Positions 43,701-56,200 of a stretch of 64,000 bases of DNA are shown piece by piece. The translations under genes and the position numbers were made by a program. The notes below the pieces were generated by a model. That model saw nothing but the letters and a program-made list of their open reading frames with translations. It was not told where the DNA came from and did not search any database. Source of the DNA: Monosporascus cannonballus (lineage: Eukaryota > Ascomycota > Sordariomycetes > Xylariales); NCBI GenBank assembly GCA_004154925.1, contig QJNS01000003.1, positions 372,001-436,000 on the forward strand. The letters run 5' to 3'. Each line of letters starts with the position of its first letter. The first letter of the stretch is position 1.

Positions 43701-46700
43701 TAAAATTAAAATATGTCGCAAATTATTTAATTTAAATTAGCTAAAGAATTAATACGAAAATTAATACGACGCTATTAATAAGATAATAAAAGTTAACGTA
43801 CCTTTATTACGATACAATCGGCCGTATCAAACTTGATTTACTTAATTTTGGCAATTTTTTTTTTGTTTTTCTCCATTTTTAAACTTGTTTAATTTTTTAT
43901 TTTTGCCTTATTTATAATTTTTAACCCTTTGAAAAACCGCCTGTAAATATTTTATAAGGAACATAAAAAATAATAAAAATGGTTTGCCCCGTTTATTTAT
44001 TTCTATCTTTGCTTATTTTCTTTTATATATTTCTTAAAATACTTTATATCGAAATTTGCTTTATTATTCGTTATAATAACTTAGACTTTTATATAGAATC
44101 CGTACTTTTTTAACGCTTCGTATAACGCTTAAATATTCGACTTTTTTTTTATTTTCGCATAACTAGATACTAATCAGAATATATTTAAATATTTAGTTTT
44201 TGTTAATAAAATAAATATATATACTTTGGAAAACCTATGTTAAATTAGGGGAAATTTAAACGTTAATAATTACCGAAACGTAAAATTCGGAAAAAATATC
44301 TTGTAATTTTAATTATATAACTTCCTTCGCGTATTTTTTGCATTTATCCTTAAGCGCACGGGATTTTGAAAAATTATAAATAAGGCATATATGCCAGACT
44401 TAATTAATAAAATGCAGATTTTCGACAAAATGGAAAAACAGGTATAAGTTAACGCATATTTTAATTATAAAACGATTATTTTCGGATAAAATTCCGGTAA
44501 CGTAAAACGGATATTATTAAATAATAATTAATACGATAATTAATACGATAATTAACGCGTATTAAAAAAATCTTATTTACAATAAAACTTATAATAATAT
44601 ACTTTTCCTTATATTAAGCTAGTTTTTTTTTTCGCATAATCCATTATTTATATAATTTTTAAAGAAATAATACCATAATTATTTTTATTTGATTTCGGAT
44701 ATATCCGGATTTTATAATAAAATTCATAAATTATTATTAATTAACTTATTTTTAAAGTTACGTTATGGAACTAACTTTGCTAATATTAAAACGTTTAATT
44801 AAAAACGAAAAATTTTTGAAAAAATACCTTATTTATATTATCGTCGAAGGTAGCTTTTTCTTAAAACTACGGCCGCCGCATAAATTACGCCTTAAACATA
44901 TCGGCGTTTTCTGCTTTATAAATATAACATACTAAGACGCCGAATCGTAAAAATAATTCGAATATTTTTTATACGTTATCCCGGAACCGTAAGCTAGGCC
45001 CTGGTTAAGCTGGGAATTTAACTTCTTTAACATATTTATTACTTAATTCGTCGTCGTCTAATTCGTCAAGATCTTTTTCGCTTCCATAACTAGATTCGTT
45101 CCTTAATTCTTCGTTATTTTTTTCTTTGCAGTCCGTTTTGTCGAATACGTAATTATCTCCCAATTCGTCCCTTTCCTTAATATTAAGTTACTTCCTAAAT
45201 TTAGATTCTTTTTTATTCTTACTTTTATTTTTATCTTTATCGTATAAAGCATTATTTAATTTCCGTAATTAACTTTTTATTTCGACAATATTTTTAATAA
45301 AGCCTAACCCACAAATTTTTTCGTCAGTTATAGCCTAATTAAAAAGGTCGATAAAAAACGGTAGCATATTATAATATTAAGTTCGAATAATACTTTAATT
45401 ATATTATAAATTATATTATTAAACGTATTTATATACGATTAACATTTTGAAAACGGAAAATTAATATATTAAAAATAGAAAATTAATGCGGGCGGAAATC
45501 TAAAAATAAAATTAAAACAAAATATGTACATTAAATATTGCGAACGGATTATTTATTATCTAAATTATCTATTTAACGCTTATTTTATTACGGACTTTTT
45601 AAATAAATTTTAAAAGTTTATTATATTCCTTCTTTTAACTTTTTTAAACTCCATATAACCGGAATATTTTTTCTAATAAATAAAATTATATTTTTATTAC
45701 GTCGCGTATTAGGCGATATTATAAAAGAAATCTTAATTAACCGTAATAATATAATGTTTAATCGTCTTATAAATTTATGCCTTATTTTTATCATTATTAT
45801 TATTATTACGACCATGAATAATAATAATTTTATTCTTAAAAATAAAATTCTTATCCCGGGAATTCAAATAATAAAAATAATTAAATTATCCCGATAACAA
45901 CCGCCGACTGCTTTTATTAAGCAAAAACAAATCCCGAAATTAAATGTTCGCAATCGCCAAATACAAAAAAAAAATTAAAACACAAATTCGACATCGTCGT
46001 TTTAAACCAGGAAGTAAATTATAAATTTCCAAACTAATACGTTAATTAATACGATTTTAATTTTAAGAAATTATAACGTTACGCAAAATTAAGCGGTTTT
46101 AAAAATCGTATACCCCGTTAATTCCATAGTACCCCTTTAAGTTTATGATCTAGGAAATCTTATTTAATACGCGACCGAGGAATAATTTTAAAATTTAATA
46201 ATCCGTGTTAAAAATATTATAAAAAGCGGCGGAAAATATATTAATTACGTTATTTACCAGCAGTAATTTATATGCAATTTATGCGAAAAAGTTATTATTT
46301 ATCTAAAGGATTTCCGTTTAATTAAATAAATTTATAAACAAATAAGTTTAGGCTTTTTTTCTAATATCACATAATAAGGATTTAATATTTCTTTAAAAAA
46401 ATTTACCTAAAGTTTAACCGAGGTTTTTTTTTAATAGATTAATTATATATATATATATATTTTTCCCCGATTTATATATTTAGTACCAAATTTCCATTTT
46501 GGTATATTTTTATCAAATAATAAATTATTTATTTATTTATTTTTATATCTTTAACCGCATGAATAATACAATATTAATTTTGATATTTATAATTAATTTA
46601 AAATAAAAAATATATTAAATAAAAAATTACTTTTTTGCGCTGTAATTACCGATTAAAGGTATAAATATATTTTATTCTTAATATAATACGTATTAATTTC

Positions 46701-48597
46701 CGTATTAATCGATATTTTGTTATGTTTAACATAATATCGATTTCTAAAAAAAAACGATAATAAACCTTCTTATAAGCGTCGTAAATCCGACGATGCGCTT
46801 TTAAGTAATAAAAATACTGCAAAAATACGAAAACGTAACGAAAAACTCCTTTGCGAAAATCCTAACAAAAAGGCCGTAAAAAATACCTAGTAAATATTAT
46901 AAACTAAAATCTGCCGCGATAAAACGGTTTAGGATAAAAAGTACCCCGAATCGGATCTTATTATCCAAAATAAAGCCTACCAAAATATTATTAATACCGC
47001 CAATAATTTGTTATAAATTCTACTTTTTACAACATATTAATCTCCGTATTAATCGCTTTTAATCGTTTGCAAAATAAACACTTTAAATAATTTATAATTT
47101 AATATAATATCAACCTTAAATTACATTTTAATACCGCGAAAACGGTTATAAATAATTCGGACTAATTATTTTATAAACTTCTTGGTTTAAATAATAATTT
47201 TTTATAAACATCCGTTAATAAAAAATAAAAATTTATTCCCGAAAACGAATTATCGGAAAACGAATAAATCACCTTATTATAATAAAATAACGTAATCCGC
47301 TGTTACCTTTATTTCCAAAAGTTCGAAAACAAATTAACGTTAATAATTAATGATACGGCATATATTATGGCCGAAAAATTTCCCAAACTATTAATATTTA
47401 TTTCGGATAAATTTAACGCTATATTGTCAAATATTAAAAATGTATTTTTTTAAAAAAAAATTATTAATTTTTTTTATTTTAGTTTTTACTTTATTATATA
47501 TTAAATAAGATTTTTTAAATGCTTAATTATAAGTTTAAGCTTAATTTATATTCCGATTCGGCACCCTTACATATAAAATATTTTGCCCAAATAATTATTA
47601 ACGTAATCGTAAAATATGTCGAACGGAAAACGCTTTCGTTAAAACATAAAAATCATAATATTTTCATTAAATAATAACAAACGGTAAATTAATTAATATG
47701 CAAATTAATACGTATATTTATTATTAATTTAATTTTATAATACCAATTATATTATACCTATATTTATTAGGTTAAATTTTTCCAAAAGCCCTTATAAACT
47801 TTATATTATAAAGCCTGATAAAACTTCCATTATTTTCGTAATAAAAATTTAATATCTGAAATTAAGCTGGATATTTTTAATTTTATCCGTAACGAAAAGA
47901 TAAATAACGTTTGGATTACCTTTATTTTTTATTATTTTTGCAATTTTGTTAATATTCGCCTTTAATTAACGGATAACGAAAAAAAATTCCTAATTAATTT
48001 TATTAAATTTTAACTTTCCGATATTATAACCTGGAAAAAGTTATTTTTGCGAGTGGCGGACAAATTTAAATTACGCTTCCGGTTCTCCAAATTTCGGTAA
48101 GCTAATTCCTTATTTTATTAGCGTATTAATTTTTATATTAATTTATTTTTTTCGCCTTAATTCGAAATATAAATTTCGTTATTTTAGTTATTTCCCAAAA
48201 GTACTTTCGTATTTTTAACTTACGGTTACCGGAATATTTAAAAAAATAATTTCCTTTGGTTATAATGCCCGTAAGCTTCGTAAATCCTAGTTATTTTGTT
48301 TTCCCGGCCCGGCTTGGCTCTGGAATAATGCGGTAATGCGATAGCTCGAAAAAGCCCTTTTTCGTTCGGCTCCTAGGCGAAAAATAAAGTTAACGGTAGC
48401 ATTAATATATATCCCGAAAATTTTTCCGATTACCCCTAAGGCCTTGGTAAACAACTTTTTCCCAAACGTATATTCGTTTAACTTATAAAACATAATAAAT
48501 TAAGTGGTTTAGCCATATTATGAAATTTGCAACTAATTTTGCTTAGTTCATAAAGTAAAGCGATTAATACGTAAATTAGTACGCAAATTAATACGTA
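40724..48597. repeat. Fourteen dispersed arrays of a 12-bp motif inside the hAT element
   Basis: Two or three head-to-tail copies of a 12-bp unit, ATTAATACGNNA (unmutated form probably ATTAGTACGNNA), occur at 40,724, 40,762, 41,224, 41,704, 42,768, 43,748, 44,527, 46,033, 46,688, 47,033, 47,692, 48,121 and 48,563 (starts). The arrays at 40,724 and 40,762 are adjacent and reversed. Both orientations are present and the period is 12 bp each time. At 48,563-48,597 three copies are clear, the middle one still ATTAGTACG. I did not see such arrays in the 1-26,000 block. Confidence 0.7.
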
Positions 48598-48716
48598 TTT
48601 AATAATAATCTTGCGTTTAAAATAAATAAGATTCTTAATTCGCTATATTTTAACACTATTATGATTTTTACCTAATGGGTACCCGTAGGTGGTTAGCTCG
48701 TAGGTGGGTAATCGTG

Positions 48717-48777
48717 GGTATTTTTGGAAAAATACCAAGACTACCCACGGTTACCCACCCACGGTCGTGGGTAGTCT
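48717..48777. repeat. Paired hairpins in the hAT right end
   Basis: 48,717-48,736 folds with arms GGTATTTTT and AAAAATACC. 48,738-48,777 folds with arms AGACTACCCACG and CGTGGGTAGTCT around a 16-base loop. Both lie within 95 bp of the terminus. Confidence 0.8.
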
Positions 48778-48800
48778 GTGGGTACCCAATGGGTACCCAT

Positions 48801-48811
48801 TGCAAACCCTA
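48801..48811 (-). repeat. hAT right terminal inverted repeat
   Basis: TGCAAACCCTA, inverse of 40,408-40,418, followed by the target duplication at 48,812-48,819. Confidence 0.9.
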
Positions 48812-48819
48812 ATGACGCC

Positions 48820-49080
48820 GCCCTTGCCTCTCGGATCGACAATCTTGGGGAGAAAACCAAGGAGATAATCTTTCTAAAGACATCGTCAGAGCCACTAAAT
48901 TGTCGTATGGAGCCTCGGATTCTTAGCTACGGAAACTGAGGGATCTCCTATTCAGGTACATGTGAGCCGGTGGGAACACTGCAGTCCACTCGATAAGCTC
49001 TTTATACCACTGTGGGCTCTCCGGAATAAGGTTGTTCCGGGGCACTAGAAGCTTTGGACTAACAGAGATACCCATATTCT
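48820..49080 (+). repeat. Dispersed repeat Rb, copy 2, right part
   Basis: 49,012-49,079 (GGCTCTCCGGAATAAGG...GACTAACAGAG) matches 63,062-63,126. The copy at 62.9-63.1 kb lacks about 300 bp between the two matching parts. Confidence 0.7.
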
Positions 49081-49876
49081 ACTACAAAATGTTTCAATGA
49101 ATCTAAGCGGATGACGCTCTGACAACCCTTGAACTCTAGCTGTCCGTACAGGACTCGAAAAGACAATTCGAAGCAAGGTGCAGGGGGAGGGGCGGGAGGG
49201 CACAGATTACTGGAAAAACACCCGATACTCCCCCGTTCCCCTGAATCTATAGCAGTCAAGGAAGAGCAAGCTGTCGCAGTTAGAACTGACTGTATATAAC
49301 GCTATTTGCTAGCAACGCAATAGCGGCGTCGCTTTCGCGACCCAAGCTCCATATTAAATGGCGGCAATTATGACTTGCCTATCTTTCGAGGTAGGAGAGA
49401 GGTCTACCTTGACTGTAGCCTTATATGACAGGGACCTTGCTTGACTGGGTACAACACAAGGCAAAGAAGCACTCATTTCTCTTGACAATGCGAGAGCACA
49501 GGTCGTTCGGCACTGAAGACTCACAGCCAACAAGACCACTAGGAGAGATTGTGTTGGTCTTCGCCTCTTAACATGGTAACTGTCACACTTACTAGGGAGC
49601 AGATGCACAGCTCTTGAGAGATAAATTGATAACTAGGAAGCTAGGAAACGGTGATTCCAATTGGTGCGGGCGATTCACTGGTATAGGGCTTTTGGGCTCC
49701 TAAAAGGAATAACGATGATCCGAAGACCCCTGAAGCTCTAGGGCCCCCTTTCTGTGACGGCAGCCGAGCGCATCCCTTGTTTTCCTTGGCCTTACGTAGC
49801 AGTAAAACAACCAGTGCAATTATTATGTTTGCGCGACCGGTTCTTTCCAGAAGTTACCACGCGGTCTGAACGTCAG
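49081..49876. other. Nothing recognised
   Basis: An 84-residue minus-strand ORF at 49,354-49,608 has a hydrophobic stretch (SLLVVLLAVSL) that could be a signal, but no family resemblance or supporting context. Confidence 0.4.
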
Positions 49877-51480
49877 CTACGGCCCATTGTGAGACAAAGT
49901 AAAGATATCGTAAGGGGAAAATTCACCCATCTCATTCGCCTCTTCCTCACCAGCACCAGGACGGGTCGCGAGCTCGAAATCAAAGTACCAGAAAGTCTAG
50001 CCATAGTTAGACTGATTTCCAGGTATGCCATAGCTTTACCGGCGCAAGCGCGGGCATCCCGGGGAGAAGGGAGCGAATGCGGCTATATTCGCAGCAGCAG
50101 CGGCGGCCCCAGTGCCATCACTGGAGAGCCAGCGCTCCAGGTTGTATCGGAATGGATCCGGGAAGTATTCCTCGTTGTGATGGATAGAGTAGATGTTAAC
50201 ACCAACTAGGACATCTCGGGAAATAACATGGCCGTCGACGACCCAAGGAGTATCCCCATCTTGTGGTAGCTGCTCCCGCCATAATGTGCCGGTAACCGGC
50301 GGCGACATTCGCAGGGCCTCGTCGATGCAGGCACAAAGGTAACGACAACCTGCGAGCTGTGCGCCTTTTGATCTCGTCACTAGATGCAAAGGTAGTGTGG
50401 AGCTCGTGTGCTAGTTCCCGTCCGCAGCGCGGGTTCCGGGACAGGCAAAAGAACAACGTACCGAGGGTTGTCGAGATCGTATCCCCTGCTGCTGGCATGA
50501 AAAAGATCGCTTCAGATCAAATTTCGTTCAAGGTTATCTTGTCCCCTTCTTGAGCATCTACAGTGTCGACCATGAAGGCAAGGAATCGTGGCTAGCCTGC
50601 TTCTCGGGGGCAAGTCTTGCTTTGATCATTTAAGGCAAAAAGGTAACCTTCCCCTCAAATAATCGAGAGGGTATAAATAAATATTTCGTAGCGAAACTTT
50701 CATAAAGTGGGAAATTGCATATAGAGATGAATACGCCAGCTTCCGGCAATAATTATCGGGACCCAAAATCGATTTTCCGTGTTGGTTTGGAGGTTCAAGC
50801 TATACCCGAAGGCTGGATGTTCCGCAATATCCAAGCCGAGAAAATGACGTCAATTTGACATGTTGACACAAAATAACATGGTCGTCCTGGGAAGATTGGT
50901 CGGCCTGGAAATCCGATAGGAGCTGCGTATCGAAGATGTTGATCTGGTATAACACTACAGGCTCGGATGTTCTCACGGGGCGCTCAGTAACCACTGCCCT
51001 AACAAGCTTCGCTTGATAGGGGCACGGATTTGTCTATGGCATTAAACACATTGGTTGTCTTCGGGTTGACATTGCCAGCTTGATAACATCTCGATTTCGA
51101 CGCGCACTCATTCAAATAAATGTCAGTCGATTATGAGTAAGTGCTTTCAAACAGCCCTCTTGAAGGCACACCTTTCGGTGTATAGCCTTCACGGGGTTGA
51201 ACACAAGTTTATTTGGCCCCCGTTGGAAGATAGGACCTATGTCCATTTGGTCAGCGACAAACTCCTAGAGCCGAACCGCGCGATCTAGATGATACCTTGA
51301 CATAGCTAAAATGATCTTGCCATGTTTTCAAGTAAAGGATTCTCTCCCAAGCGTAGAAACCTCCATAAGCATTGGAAACCCGGGCAAACTGATGGCATGG
51401 GTAACCTCGTAACGGATGGCGCAGAACACAGTAGCTGCCAAGTATAAGAAACTTTCACTAATATCAGCTACCGGATGTTT
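49877..51480 (-). pseudogene. Cytochrome P450 pseudogene, nearly full length
   Basis: Minus-strand blocks in P450 order: HPLRGYP...SNAYGGFYAWER (about 51,440), GPIFQRGPNKLVFNPVKAIH (about 51,230), RAVVTERPVRTSEPVVLYQINIF (51,000-50,930), then an I-helix with AAGDTISTT (about 50,490). The ExxR helix CIDEALRMSPPVTGTLWRE (about 50,325-50,270), YFPDPFRYNLERWL and the haem-loop start FAPFSPG (about 50,060) follow. The haem Cys and C-terminus continue in another frame and end at a TAG at 49,877. I count frameshifts near 51,270, 50,365, 50,055 and 49,990 and stops at 50,519 (TGA) and 50,594 (TAG). It cannot make an enzyme. The family is probably a secondary-metabolism P450, inferred from the adjacent methyltransferase relic. 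Confidence 0.85.
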
Positions 51481-52758
51481 TCGCGATACTCCGGCCAAGG
51501 GCTTTCACTTACGTAGGGGACCAGCAAGCAAACGGTGTATTTTGCACCGCATTAAGGATGTCCATCTTGAAACTGCATAGGAGATGATGGTCTGTGATCA
51601 CACAAAGTGGGGAGCAGTCTTAGAAAATTAGATTCACAAAAGGCCGTTCAAAGAGCTATCAAACAATGTCCGTCGCAGAATGTATCACCCGGCCCATCTC
51701 GGTGGTTACACTGGTTTGAGTCACGCTTCCTGGGGTAACGCCTTGGACACGGAATTGGCACAACCCTAGTCACGGCCATGGTACGGAGGTAAACCGAGCA
51801 GATGTTGCTTTGATAGTAGAGTAAAAGAGTTGTCGGGGAGGCCGTCTTTCTCAGACTCCTTCGTCAGCCAGCCCAGAATGCGAATACAGCCAAAGAGCCG
51901 GGGCTTCCAAAGAGTACTGGCTGTCCCGTCCCTGAAGCAGGAATGAGGATCCCCTAAGGTCCCTTGGTCCACGGCAAGAATAAATGTTGGCTCCTTGATA
52001 TCCAGCTGGTTGGTCCTGCAGGTAGCTGCAATGCTGCGGCTCGTGGTCACGTGAAATTATGTGATGGATTATAAATGTAATACTTTGCTTGAAGCTACAG
52101 GCTTAGAGCTGGTGATTGAGCCTCCTGTGCCGGCCAAGGCATCCCAATGCGAAGCAAAGGGTTCAAGATAGAGGGTGAAAATTCAAGCTGTGCGAGAATG
52201 ATTAGCGTCTCTGATGTTAGCGTGCCCTTCGCTCACTACCGCGCCCTTCTGTACCCGCAAGATCTCTCCAGAGCCGGTGGGAGTTAACTAACGACAAGTA
52301 GCTAAGGCTTCTTACAGTCAAGAGGCCATGGTCCCCCATTTCGCTTATTAAGCGTTGGATTTTAGGGACTTGGGGGCGGCTGAACACTAATTGAGGAGGG
52401 GAACATGTCTTACCGAGGGGCTGCGAATTCTTGCATTAGCCTTCCCCAGATCTTAATTAATTCGCGCGTCGGCATCATTATTACCCCCTGGGGTTCTCGA
52501 AAATTATGGTAACGCCATCGGCCGTATTCCTACGAACTAGTTGGGCACAGCACAGCAATGAACACGTTCGGTATCTAGGTCGAAAAGGTCATGAGAATTT
52601 CTGATTCTCGAATTGAGCTACCCCCCAGGGTCGCGGCTAACACGACAAGGGCGAATGACTATCTGCCACAGCCTTCATATGGCTGGTCCCACCACCAGAC
52701 TCATCGCCCCCCATAAAAAGCCGGAGATTGCAGCAGCACCGCCATTGATAATCCATGA
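51481..52758. other. Region between P450 and methyltransferase relics, nothing certain
   Basis: A 94-residue minus-strand ORF (51,766-52,050) reads smoothly (DIKEPTFILAVDQGTLGDP) but belongs to no family I know. 52,320-52,600 is non-coding by eye. Confidence 0.4.
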
Positions 52759-53232
52759 ATGTCTGGAGCTTCGCAAGTTGCTGCTCGAGAACAAGGAACA
52801 TTTATGTTCTTACAGACACAATGCACAAATCAGCTAGTACGAGCACGAAATCACGCGCTTCCGTCAAGCTCTTGCGTTGCCGCAGCGTGGCGAGGCAACC
52901 TCGCCGAGAAGCCCGTCCGCGGTGCCGACGTGTATTCCTTCAGGACCATATTGCACAGCTGGTCGGACATATACCCGGTAAATATCCTGCGGAGCCTCGT
53001 CCCGGGGCTGAAACTAGGCGGGAGTATCATGCTCAACGAACCCTTGACTGATGTGGCGCGAGTATGGTCTATCCATCTCATCATGATTGAGCTATTGGGT
53101 GGGGGAAACTGAGAGATGACGGATTGGCAGAGGCTGTTTCTCGAATCACACCCCCGTTTCCGTTTCAGGGGGGGCAGGCAGCCACCGGGCCCGGCTATGT
53201 GGATCCTGGAGGCTGAGTGGATGAAGGAATAA
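52759..53232 (+). pseudogene. O-methyltransferase pseudogene, C-terminal part
   Basis: The plus-strand frame contains KPVRGADVYSFRTILHSWSD, ILRSLVPGLKLGGSIMLNEPL and, after one TGA at 53,110-53,112, DWQRLFLESHPRFRF...GPAMWILEAEW, with its own TAA at 53,230-53,232. This is the catalytic and SAM-binding C-terminal half of fungal COMT-like O-methyltransferases (the ADVYFxRxxxHxWSD box). The reading frame resumes unchanged after the TGA, so this is one nonsense change, in a position where CGA (Arg) would fit, as RIP would cause. The N-terminal dimerisation half is not readable before about 52,830. Next to the P450 relic it suggests a lost metabolite cluster. Confidence 0.8.
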
Positions 53233-56200
53233 CCAACTGCAGACTAGTTAATTTTTACATTTCATATGTGACTGAACAGACACTCATTCGAGCTATTGAA
53301 GGCCAGAGAAAGCTGATTCGCTCACCACCCACCTACCCCTGTCTCCAAGTCCTGAGTCATTTATACGTTGCTCCAATGGAACTCACCCTCCCTCGCCAAG
53401 GCCAGCCAACCCAACAACAGTTGTAAGGTGGCAGGACAAAATGTATCCGACTCAGATATTCCAGACAAGGGGTTGAAGCAGAGGAAACGCCCTGCGAACA
53501 GGGGGGGCAAGAGGGAGCGGCAAACGCACCTGTCAACTGGCCTAGGGGTCGGTTGTAAAATGCGCCCCCTTACAACCGAACCAGGAAATGCGACCCCAAT
53601 CTCCGTTACACTCTATAGCTAGTATTTTTATCGGGGGCGGATTGGCTAGAACTGAGCGACTGACGTCAGCTGGGAATTCGCAGCTACGTGGACAGCAATA
53701 TGTCCTGTAAGCTGATTTAATGCCGAACACACGAATAGTGACAATATCTGTAGTGACGGTGAGAATATGTATGCTCACTTTCAGGGTCCATTAGACTTGG
53801 GCACCTTCCGTTTCAGAGACGGGTCATCTCGAGTAGAGATTTAACATCAGGGGTAAGCCCGCCGCCGGAATGATCGTCTGCTTGATCATGGCAAAGCAAT
53901 CCATAGCTAGCAAAGGAAAGGTGAATAGTTCGACATAAGACACAACAGAACTTTCGTTTCCTATTTATGATGCCAAATACATTCAAGGTAGTCCCACATT
54001 TGCATACAGTCGTGTATTCCACAGTATCGGGTTTTCTAAACTATCGAGGCCACCCTCTTTTGCAGGTAGGCTGATGGTGTGAGGATTCTAGGGCATATAT
54101 GCCATGTTATAAAATTTGTTTACTGTCCACAAAACAGGAGTGCTCCCTCTATAGCCCTGGATTGCCGTTTAATGTGTTTCAAGGAAGTTTAAATAGAAAA
54201 GTTATGAAAGTGCCCCTCTACTGCTCGGAGTATTAAAATAGGAAAAGAGTATAAGGCCTGAATAGATTTTGAGACGCATTACAAACAATAGTTGAACAAC
54301 TCCATTCCAACACGATTGGTGTATGCTACGTAAGCTGTATATAAATCTACGGGGCTTTCACTTGCTAAGATGATGAGGTATATTAGGCGAACCGTTGCGT
54401 GATCAGTACTATTATAAAGGAGGGCTAAGGGCATATGGAATAAATCATCCCAATTCATTAGGAGTCTCGTGGAGAAAACTTAGGCGATATGAGGGCATCC
54501 AGCTTCGCACAAACTCAACCCACAAACCAGAGCAAAATTATCGAGCTGGACGAAACTAAATTAGATAGCCCAATAAAAATCAACGTTGCTTGCGACAAAC
54601 CACTTCATAGGCTCATTTCAGCACCATCAACATTACCAGGCTCTTGGACAAAAGTAGGACATGTGAAGAATTCCTGAAGAATACGTACGAGAGAGCTGGG
54701 GGCGCATTTATTTTGAACCAAACACCAGCCACTCCATTTATGTGTTATCAAGCTTTTCTCGACATTTAGCGGTCTGGATGTGAAATAACTCAGACGATGG
54801 TGATTGCAGGAACGGCTTTACCGACATACCCTCTGCAACTGCACGGGTTCACTGCGTTTCTTGAAGGCGGTATGGGCCTGAAGTCTCAGTTGCTTATCGG
54901 ACTGACAGCAGTACCGGAGGAATGGAGGACAGAAACATGTAAGCGACCCCTCCCGTAGTGACATGTCAGACAAATCCAAATGAAATACGCTGTACCGTAC
55001 GTATAATCCCAAAGTTGTGAGCTTTCACCCCAACGACTTGCCAGCTTATGACGAGAACTCTAGTGGTAGTGTACACAGTAATCGCCAGATGAATGACGAC
55101 GACACGGATGTAGGACGGGAAATTTGGCGAACGGAATTGCTCAGGGGCATAACCTTTAACAAATATCATGCGAGCACATCGGGATAGCGCAGCATACGGT
55201 GGTCTAGCCCCGTGGTTGGCGTGGCCGCCTTTCTACCTATCATGCAAGCAATGCGTACTAAGGAGACCGCCAAGGAGAGATTGGATCGCTCCCAGAACCC
55301 GCGGGCCAGTTTACCGTCATGGGCCGAAGAAGAGGCTCTGCTTTGGAGAGATATTCTTAACATATTCTCGTAGATACACGACTTCGGGACTCTCCCAGCC
55401 CCCGGCAGTGCCCGGCCCTCCTCATAATGGAATAACAACCACGTACGGGGTGGTCGGTGTACAAGATCGAGTGCTGAGTACCGCCCTGTTGTTCTGCCCC
55501 GTTTCGGCCACGCACATTACAAGCTGCATCTCGATTCTGCGGTAGGCCGAATCTGTAAATACCGGATCGAATGTTTCGTAACCGGTGTCATCAACTTGCG
55601 ACCGGGCATGGCCTGCCTTTCATACTAGTCGGAGGTTTCCACTATCTTAAGATTTGCATTATACGCGCGTGTTCTAGGTGCGAGCGACTCGGATGAGCTA
55701 GACCCTGGCGGAATCTGCTTGGCAGCATATCCTAGACGGGTAGCGGGCTGTATGATCGTGGGGTTGGATCCACGCCCCTGCATTTTGCATCCGCTCGGCC
55801 TGAGTACTCTCATTATGTCAGCCGTTGCACGGGGGCGACTGCACCCAGGCAACTTGAGAGGCCACAAATTGAGAGGGGACCGAAGTAGAATTGAGTTCCA
55901 GCCCAACGGGGCGCAGCTCTGGGCGGTGGTATGCTGTGCGGAGAGTCTCGCTGAGTGTAGTTTTGGGAAAAGGTGTGCTGTCCGTGCTGTCCTTACTGTC
56001 TAAGGCGGGAGCACGAATCGGATCGAAACTAAAGGTGGATAGAACGGAGCGAACAGAACCGGAGACCAAGGAGATATGATTGATTTGTCCGGAGACCGCC
56101 TCTGAGCAGGTGACACGAATCACGCTTTGCCACAGAAGGCTATGGCCAATACACCATCCCCACAACTGCTGTTAACCACCCCTTCAAGTATAGTCCCGTA

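Larger units (their letters stand above)
40408..48811. mobile_element. 8.4-kb hAT-type DNA transposon, RIP-mutated
   Basis: Ends are TAGGGTTTGCA and its exact inverse TGCAAACCCTA, flanked by the perfect 8-bp duplication ATGACGCC. TAGGG-type ends with 8-bp duplications are those of the hAT superfamily (Ac of maize). The terminal 100-150 bp are normal composition, rich in ACCCAC/GGGTA motifs and hairpins. The interior (about 40,560-48,660) is AT-rich with RIP stops everywhere, and I cannot read a transposase or its BED finger or dimerisation domain. At 8,404 bp it is larger than usual hAT elements (mostly 2.5-5 kb). It may therefore contain cargo or a further insertion, but I see no internal LTRs. 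Confidence 0.85.

Noticed and set aside
45621..45815. 64-residue minus-strand ORF in the hAT element as a transposase fragment
   Set aside because: No hAT motif readable; composition-driven. Cannot be told from chance.
48287..48493. 68-residue minus-strand ORF near the hAT right end
   Set aside because: Less mutated than its surroundings but matches no family I know; may be part of a lost ORF, not claimed as a gene.
49354..49608. Small secreted protein candidate
   Set aside because: Hydrophobic stretch is internal, there is no supporting context, and the region is repeat-flanked.
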